A DNA stretch of 5,200 nt from Actinomycetes bacterium (GTDB taxonomy: Bacteria > Actinomycetota > Acidimicrobiia > Acidimicrobiales > Microtrichaceae): assembly GCA_023450775.1 (NCBI GenBank), contig JAEXGP010000127.1, positions 1 through 5,200 on the forward strand, written 5' to 3'. Under the pieces are notes generated by a model. That model made no database searches and was not told the DNA's origin. It saw nothing but the letters and a program-made list of their open reading frames with translations. This document shows positions 1 through 5,200 of this stretch, piece by piece. The position numbers and the translations under genes are program-made. Every line of letters starts with the position of its first letter. The stretch's first letter is position 1.

Positions 1-2884
1 GGTGCGCACGGGCGAGCTCGTGGTCGACCTGCCGGAGCGCCTGTTCCTCTTCGGGCTGAGCACGTTGCCGCCCGACGTCGGGCCGTTGCTCGGCGCCCTC
101 TCGGAGCACCGGGACGTGCACGGTCTGCTCCTCACGCCGTCGGTCGGGGTGGCCCGGGCGCTGACGGCGCAGGTCGCCCGCTCGATGCCCCGATCCCGCG
201 GCACCCGCGCTGCGCCCACCCTGGCCCGCCGCGACCACGACCTCGCCGCCGCCGTGCACCACCCGCTGCTGCGGTCGTGGGGCGCTCCCAGCCGGGAGAC
301 CGCCGCGCTCCTCGGCGCGTTCCGGGTCCCGATCGAGGTCGTCGGCGGCATCGACCACCAGCCCTCGCTCGTCGACGAGGTGCCCCAGGTCCCCGATGCC
401 ACCACCGTCCTCGGTCGGCTCCAGGCGGACCTCCGGCGCGATCGGCCGCTGCCCGGCGCAGCCGACGGCACCGGGGTGGAGCGGCCCGACCCGCACCGGC
501 TCCAGGACGACGACCGCAGCATCCAGGTCCACTCCTGCACCGGCACCGGTCGGCAGGTCGAGGCCCTGCGCGATGCCGTGCTCCACCTGCTCGCCCAGGA
601 CCCGACCCTCACCGAGGGCGACATCGCCGTGCTGTGCCCCCGCGTCGAGGAGCTGGCCCCGGTCATCCAGGCGGTGCTCGGCCCGTCGGCCGACGACCTG
701 GACGGGGACGGCGGAACGTCGCACCGCGCGCCGGCGCTCCGCTACCGCATCACCGACCGCAGCACCCGCAGCGAGGTGCCGCTGCTCGGCGCGCTCGGTG
801 CGCTCGTCGACCTGCTGCCCGGGCGGTTCGGGGCGTCCGAGGTCGCCGACTTCCTGGGCCTCGGGCCGGTCCGCGACCGGTTCCGCCTGAGCGCCGAGGA
901 CCTCAGCCGGCTGGACGAGTGGGTCGAGGAGGCGAACGTGCGCTGGGGCCTCGACGGCGAGCACCGCGCTCGTTGGGGTCTCCCCGACGACTTCCTCGCC
1001 AACTCGTGGGAGGCCGGTCTCGACCGGTTGCTCGTCAGCACCGCCGTGCGCCCCGACGGCCCCGTGCTGGCGGTCGGGGGTATCGCACCCTTCGTGGTGG
1101 GCGACGGCGCGGTCGTCCCGGCGGCGCGGGTGGCCGACGCGGTGCGGACGCTGGCCGACATCCGCGAACGGGCGCAGGGCAGCCGCACGATCGACGAGTG
1201 GTGCGAGCTGCTCGCCGAGTCCATCGAGCGGCTGTGCTCCCTGCCGCCGTCCGAGTCGTGGCAGCGGCGCCGGCTCGACCGCGTGCTGTCCGAGCTGCTC
1301 GAGTCGTCCCGCGCCGACGACGAGGCGGCACCCTCGCCGGTGCTGCTGACGCTGGCCGACGTCCGGCGGCTGCTGTCGGACCGGCTCGCCGGCGAACCCG
1401 CCCGGGCGGCCTTCGGCACCGGTGCGGTCACGTTCTGCTCGCTCTCACCGCTGCGGTCGGTGCCGCACAAGGTCGTGTGCGTGCTGGGCCTGGACCAGGA
1501 CGCGCTGCCCCGGGGGGTCACCAGCGGCGACGACCTGCTGGCGCTCGCCCCGGCGCTCGGCGACCGGGACCCTCGGGCCGAGGCGCGTCAGCTGCTGCTG
1601 GAAGCGGTGCTGTCCGCGCAGCAGTCGCTCGTGATCACCTGCGGCGGGGCCGACGTCCGCACCAACGCCCCCATCCCGCCCGCCGTCGTCCTGGACGAGC
1701 TGTGGGACTGCCTGGCCGCCACATGCGGACTCACCGTCGCCGACGTCCAGCGGCAGCTCCGGGTCGAGCACCCGCGCCAGCCGTTCGACCGGCGGAACTT
1801 CGTTCCCGGCGGGTTGGTCACGACCGGCGGCGACGTGCCCTGGAGCTTCGACCCGGCCGCGCTCGACGGCGCCCACGCCCTGCTCGGCCGCCACGGCGAC
1901 CCGTCGCCGCCCGTGCTCCTGCCCGAACCGCTCCCGGAGCCCGACGACCCGGTCCCGGTCGGGGTGCGCAGCCTCGACGAGCTCGGCGCCTTCCTGCGTG
2001 ACCCCGTCGGCACGTTCCTGACCCGCCGGCTCCAGGTGCGGCTGCCCGAGGTGGCCGAGACGCCGTCCGACGACCTGCCGGTCAAGCTCGACCCCCTGGC
2101 CAACTGGCGCATCGGTCACGCGCTGATGGAGGCGGACCGCGCGGAGGATCCCCGGGCCGAGGTCCACCGCCTGCTCCGGGCCAGCGGCGCCCTCCCGCCC
2201 GGCACCCTCGGCGAGAACCTGCTCGCAGAGGCCGAGGAGGCCGTGCTCGCGTTCCGGACGGCGACGGAATCGCTCGACGTCGGACTCGTGCACGACGAGC
2301 GCCTCGACGTCGACGCCGAGCTGCCCGACCGCACCCTGCTCCGCGGCACGATCGACCTCCACCGCCGCCCAGGGGCGACGCCCGGTCCGCTCGTCGTGCG
2401 GTTCTCGCGCACGAAGCCGCACCACGTGCTCGTGCTCGCCGCGCACCTGCTCACCCTGACCGTCGCTCGGCCCGACGAGCCCTGGCGCGCGGTGTCGGTG
2501 CACCGCTCCGAGAACGGCAACAAGACGGCGATCCACGAGTTGAGGGTCCGGGGAGAGGACGCCGACGAGCGACGGTCGGTCGCGCTCGGCGCGCTCGGTG
2601 CCCTCGTCGAGCTCTGGGATCTCGGGCGCCGGGTGGCACTGCCGCTCTTCGACGCCACGTCGTGCGAGCTCGCGCACGACGGCTGGGGCCGCGCGGCCGC
2701 GCCGTGGGACGGCGGGCAACGGCCGGAGGGGGACAAGGCCGCGGTGCGGATGGCCTTCGGTGCCCGCACGATCGACGAGCTGCGGGAACTGCGGGTCGCG
2801 GGCGAGGACCCGCAGGCGTGGGCCCGGCGGCTGTGGGAACCGGTGACCGGGGCGGTCGTCGACGACGGGGAGTCGGTGTGGTGA
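1..2884 (+). CDS. recC: RecBCD subunit gamma, RecC (5'-partial)
   Basis: RecC is the non-catalytic scaffold of the RecBCD enzyme. It has a dead helicase fold that splits the duplex, reads Chi-type sequence in the 3' strand and channels DNA to RecB and RecD. The window holds 960 codons, read from base 2, ending at TGA 2882-2884. Numbering the visible residues, family blocks appear in RecC order: LPERLFLFGLSTLPP (10-24), HPLLRSWG (87-94), SIQVHSC then GRQVEALRD (173-191), GDIAVLCPR (about 206-214), NVRWGLDGEHR (312-322), AVTFCSLSPLRSVP (475-488), EHPRQPFDRRNF (589-600), LDELGAFLRDPVGTFLTRRL (658-677), and RLLRASGALPPGTLGE (723-738). The block after about residue 655 is the degenerate PD-(D/E)XK-like region. 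In E. coli RecC the LFLFGLSTLPP-type block lies about 200 residues in, so the GTG at base 2 is very probably an internal valine and the true start is upstream. There is no frameshift or internal stop. AddB is unlikely because the blocks match RecC and no iron-sulfur cysteine cluster is visible. Confidence 0.95.
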   Translation, partial: VRTGELVVDLPERLFLFGLSTLPPDVGPLLGALSEHRDVHGLLLTPSVGVARALTAQVARSMPRSRGTRAAPTLARRDHDLAAAVHHPLLRSWGAPSRETAALLGAFRVPIEVVGGIDHQPSLVDEVPQVPDATTVLGRLQADLRRDRPLPGAADGTGVERPDPHRLQDDDRSIQVHSCTGTGRQVEALRDAVLHLLAQDPTLTEGDIAVLCPRVEELAPVIQAVLGPSADDLDGDGGTSHRAPALRYRITDRSTRSEVPLLGALGALVDLLPGRFGASEVADFLGLGPVRDRFRLSAEDLSRLDEWVEEANVRWGLDGEHRARWGLPDDFLANSWEAGLDRLLVSTAVRPDGPVLAVGGIAPFVVGDGAVVPAARVADAVRTLADIRERAQGSRTIDEWCELLAESIERLCSLPPSESWQRRRLDRVLSELLESSRADDEAAPSPVLLTLADVRRLLSDRLAGEPARAAFGTGAVTFCSLSPLRSVPHKVVCVLGLDQDALPRGVTSGDDLLALAPALGDRDPRAEARQLLLEAVLSAQQSLVITCGGADVRTNAPIPPAVVLDELWDCLAATCGLTVADVQRQLRVEHPRQPFDRRNFVPGGLVTTGGDVPWSFDPAALDGAHALLGRHGDPSPPVLLPEPLPEPDDPVPVGVRSLDELGAFLRDPVGTFLTRRLQVRLPEVAETPSDDLPVKLDPLANWRIGHALMEADRAEDPRAEVHRLLRASGALPPGTLGENLLAEAEEAVLAFRTATESLDVGLVHDERLDVDAELPDRTLLRGTIDLHRRPGATPGPLVVRFSRTKPHHVLVLAAHLLTLTVARPDEPWRAVSVHRSENGNKTAIHELRVRGEDADERRSVALGALGALVELWDLGRRVALPLFDATSCELAHDGWGRAAAPWDGGQRPEGDKAAVRMAFGARTIDELRELRVAGEDPQAWARRLWEPVTGAVVDDGESVW
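2867..2872 (+). promoter_or_regulatory. Shine-Dalgarno sequence for recB
   Basis: GGGGAG lies inside the last codons of recC, eight bases before the GTG at 2881. That spacing favours GTG 2881 as the recB start. The in-frame GTG at 2878 would be only five bases away. A ribosome terminating on recC passes directly over this site, which fits translational coupling. It is identified by complementarity to the 16S rRNA tail and spacing only. Confidence 0.6.
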
Positions 2885-5200
2885 GCGCTCGGAGCGGGGA
2901 GGCCCCCGAGCACGGCGTCGACGGACCGCTGCCCGGGCCCGGTCGACACCTCATCGAGGCGTCGGCCGGCACCGGCAAGACGTTCACACTTGCGGCGCTG
3001 GCGACCCGGCTGGTGGCCGAGGACGTCGCATCGATCGACCAGCTGCTCGTCGTGACGTTCACCAGGGCCGCGGCGGCCGAGCTGCGAGACCGCATCCGAC
3101 GTCGCCTGACCGACGCGGTCGCGGCGCTGAGCGGGTCCGTCGACGACGACCCGGTCCATCTCGCCCTCTCCGCCGGCTCCGAGGACGATGTCCACCGGCG
3201 TCGCGAGCGGCTGGCCCGGGCGGTCGCGGAGTTCGACACCGCGACCATCACGACGATCCACGGGTTCTGCCAGCAGGTGCTCCAGTCGCTCGGTGCCACC
3301 TCGGGCCACAACCCCGACGCGGTCCTGGTGCAGGACACCGACGACCTGGTCCACGGTGCGTGCGCGGACGTGATGACGGCGGCGGCGCTCGCAGAGGACA
3401 CGCCGCTCAAGCCCGACAAGCTCGTCCAGCTCGTGCGGACGGTCCTCAACAACCCGGGCGTGCAGGTGGTCGCGGACTCGGGCGAATCCGGCGACGACAC
3501 CTGCCGCGACCTCGTCGAGCGCGCCGTCGCCGAGGTGCGGGACCGCCTCGGGTCGACCGGCACGCTGTCCTACGACGGCATGCTCGAGGCGGTCCGGGAC
3601 GCGCTCGTCGCGCATCCCGACGCCGCGGCTCGAGTCGCACAGCAGTTCCCGGTCGCGCTCGTCGACGAGTTCCAGGACACCGACCCGGTGCAGTGGCAGA
3701 TCCTCCGGGCCGTCTACTCGCCGACCGACGAAGGCCCTCGCCCCGGTACGCGCCTCGTGCTGGTGGGCGACCCCAAGCAGGCGATCTACGCCTTCCGTGG
3801 CGGCGACATCCACACGTACCTCGCCGCGGCCGAGGGGTCGGCCCGCAGCACGCTCGGCGTCAACCGCCGCACGGACGGCGCGCTGCTCGATGCTCTCAAC
3901 GCGATGTGCGACGGGTGGACGCTCGGCGACGACCGGATCGAGTACCTGCGGGTCCGGCCGGCCGAGGCCAACGCGCACCGCCGGCTCGTGGACGCCGACG
4001 GTCGTCCGCTGCCCGCGCTCCAGGTCCGGTGCGCGGCGCGCGGTCTCGAGCAGAAGTTCACGAAGAACGGCAAGTCGTCGATCGCCGCGGATCCGGCACG
4101 GTGGACGTGCACCGACGACGTGGTGCGGGCGATCGTGGAGCTGCTCGACGACGGCACACGGCTGCCGTGCCCCGACGAGCACCCCGAGGCCGACGGTCCC
4201 GAAGGTGCCCGGACCCGGCCGCTGCGGGCCGACGACATCGCCGTCCTCGTCCACGCCAACCGTTGGGCGCAGCCGGTCCAGCGCGGGCTGGTCCGTGCGG
4301 GGGTGCCGGCGGTGGTCACCGGGGCCAGCTCGGTGGCGGATTCGCCGGCCGCCGACCAGTGGCGGATCCTGCTCGACGCCCTCGCCCGCCCGTCGGACCC
4401 CACTCGGGCGCGCGCCGTCGCGCTGTCGTGGTTCGGTGACCGTGACCCGGCGTGGGTCGCGGCGAGCGCGACCGACGGCCTCGACGACATCCGCCTGGCG
4501 GAGCTGCAGGCCCAGCTGGACGCGTGGTCGGTGCTGCTGCGCACCGACGGTGTGGCCGCCCTGTTGTCGGCACTGCGCACCGACGTACGACTGGCCGCCC
4601 GCGTGCTGGAGCTCCCCGAGGGCGAACGGGACCTGACCGACCTCGAGCACCTCGGCGAGCTCCTGCACCGCGCCACCGCCGGGCGTCCCGTGGGTCCGGA
4701 GTCGGTGCGGTCGGTGCTCGACGAGATGGCGAAGGGCGGGGCCGAGGACGATCCCGAAGCGATCAAGCGCCGCATCGACACCGACGCCCCCGCCGTGCGG
4801 ATCATGACGCTGCACGCCGCCAAGGGCCTGGAGTTCCCCGTCGTCTGCTGCCCGTCGCTCTGGAACCAGTCGGTGACGGTGAACCAGCGGCTGTACCACG
4901 ACGCCGAGCGCGGCCGACTCCTCGACGTCTCGAAGGAGACCAGGTCGGTGCCCACGGCCGACGCGGCCGCCCGAGCCGAGGTCGCCGGACAGAACCAGCG
5001 CCTCGCCTACGTCGGCATGACGCGGGCCGTGCATCGGCTCGTCGTCTGGTGGGCGGCCACCTCGGGCGCCCAGAAGTGCGCCGTGGCGCCGCTGCTGTTC
5101 GGGAACGACGGCCCTTCGGTCGTGGCGGACGACCACCCGGACCAGCTCCGGGACCGGCTGGAGGATCTCGGTCTGCACGGCCTCGCCACGGTCGTCGAGG
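2881..5200 (+). CDS. recB: RecBCD subunit beta, RecB helicase-nuclease (3'-partial)
   Basis: RecB is the 3'-5' SF1A helicase of RecBCD and carries the complex's nuclease in its C-terminal domain. Translation from GTG 2881 is open to the window edge (773 codons, no stop). All helicase motifs are seen: Walker A ASAGTGKT (27-34, K33), motif Ia VTFTRAAAAELRDRI (58-72), TITTIHGFCQQVL (122-134), LSYDGML (229-235), Walker B VALVDEFQDTDPVQ (258-271, D262 E263), motif III GDPKQAIYAFRGGD (296-309), motif IV GVNRRT (326-331), GERDLTDLEHLGELLH (581-596), motif V MTLHAAKGLEFPVV (642-655), and motif VI RLAYVGMTRA (707-716, R715). No catalytic motif residue is missing, so the helicase should be active. The C-terminal nuclease domain (E. 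coli RecB is about 1180 residues) lies beyond base 5200 and cannot be judged. The start overlaps the recC stop by four bases (GTGA). An alternative in-frame GTG at 2878 adds one residue. The run QKFTKNGKSS (391-400) is unusually lysine-rich for this Arg-biased protein and may be a surface loop. The RecB-specific blocks and the adjacent recC argue against UvrD/PcrA, AddA or AdnA/B. Confidence 0.95.
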   Translation, partial: MSARSGEAPEHGVDGPLPGPGRHLIEASAGTGKTFTLAALATRLVAEDVASIDQLLVVTFTRAAAAELRDRIRRRLTDAVAALSGSVDDDPVHLALSAGSEDDVHRRRERLARAVAEFDTATITTIHGFCQQVLQSLGATSGHNPDAVLVQDTDDLVHGACADVMTAAALAEDTPLKPDKLVQLVRTVLNNPGVQVVADSGESGDDTCRDLVERAVAEVRDRLGSTGTLSYDGMLEAVRDALVAHPDAAARVAQQFPVALVDEFQDTDPVQWQILRAVYSPTDEGPRPGTRLVLVGDPKQAIYAFRGGDIHTYLAAAEGSARSTLGVNRRTDGALLDALNAMCDGWTLGDDRIEYLRVRPAEANAHRRLVDADGRPLPALQVRCAARGLEQKFTKNGKSSIAADPARWTCTDDVVRAIVELLDDGTRLPCPDEHPEADGPEGARTRPLRADDIAVLVHANRWAQPVQRGLVRAGVPAVVTGASSVADSPAADQWRILLDALARPSDPTRARAVALSWFGDRDPAWVAASATDGLDDIRLAELQAQLDAWSVLLRTDGVAALLSALRTDVRLAARVLELPEGERDLTDLEHLGELLHRATAGRPVGPESVRSVLDEMAKGGAEDDPEAIKRRIDTDAPAVRIMTLHAAKGLEFPVVCCPSLWNQSVTVNQRLYHDAERGRLLDVSKETRSVPTADAAARAEVAGQNQRLAYVGMTRAVHRLVVWWAATSGAQKCAVAPLLFGNDGPSVVADDHPDQLRDRLEDLGLHGLATVVE

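Noticed and set aside
2..4. GTG at base 2 as the true recC start.
   Set aside because: The LPERLFLFGLSTLPP block at visible residue 10 lies about 200 residues into E. coli RecC, so the start should be upstream of the window. No upstream sequence is available to show a ribosome binding site.
277..2001. 574-codon plus-strand open frame inside recC, in a different frame.
   Set aside because: The product is an Arg/Pro/Ala/Gly run typical of frame-shifted GC-rich coding sequence. It overlaps recC, whose conserved blocks are continuous across the same interval.
742..2719. Several minus-strand open frames opposite recC, including 742-1521 and 1445-2719.
   Set aside because: Their Ser/Arg-rich or Arg/Val/Gly-rich products show no domain. 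They lie wholly opposite recC and fit the antisense shadow pattern.
3360..4636. Plus-strand open frames overlapping recB (3360-4439 and 3797-4636).
   Set aside because: They are out of frame with the recB helicase motifs, which run unbroken through this region, and their products are low-complexity Arg/Ala/Ser/Pro-rich.
2116..5178. Very long open frame on the minus strand (1020 codons) opposite the end of recC and all visible recB.
   Set aside because: Its translation is low-complexity Arg/Val/Gly/Asp-rich text with no recognisable domain. High-GC coding DNA with G/C at third positions commonly keeps the antisense frame free of stops. The plus-strand genes carry clear family motifs throughout.
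2885..5200. Possible novel or defence-type helicase-nuclease system.
   Set aside because: Motif order, the RecB-specific blocks and the directly coupled recC identify a conserved RecBCD repair locus. No phage, toxin or defence gene is present in the window.

Overview
The window is 5.2 kb of very GC-rich DNA (roughly 70% or more). It is filled almost edge to edge by two same-strand genes that encode two subunits of the RecBCD helicase-nuclease. The GC content, GTG start, Arg/Ala/Val/Asp-rich proteins, direct recC-recB adjacency and protein wording such as NVRWGLDGEHR suggest an actinobacterium. An acidimicrobial or other deep-branching lineage is possible, but I cannot fix the taxon from this sequence alone.

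Bases 1-2884 hold the 3' 960 codons of recC. The N-terminus, about 200 residues by comparison with E. coli RecC, lies upstream of the window. The visible part covers the later half of the dead-helicase region, the central conserved blocks and the degenerate nuclease-like C-terminal domain. Bases 2881-5200 hold the first 773 codons of recB, with every SF1A helicase motif from Walker A to motif VI present and intact. The gene runs off the right edge before the C-terminal nuclease domain.

The two genes overlap by four bases (GTGA), with a good Shine-Dalgarno sequence inside the recC tail. They are therefore almost certainly one transcript with coupled translation. A recD gene would be expected downstream. 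RecC and RecB act together with RecD on double-strand DNA ends: RecB is a 3'-5' helicase and nuclease, and RecC splits the strands and scans for the regulatory Chi-type sequence.

I see no intergenic stretch, RNA gene, mobile element, CRISPR array or terminator. This is a conserved DNA-repair locus and I found no undescribed system in it. The findings below are low-interest observations on gene coupling, subunit architecture and short sequence motifs.
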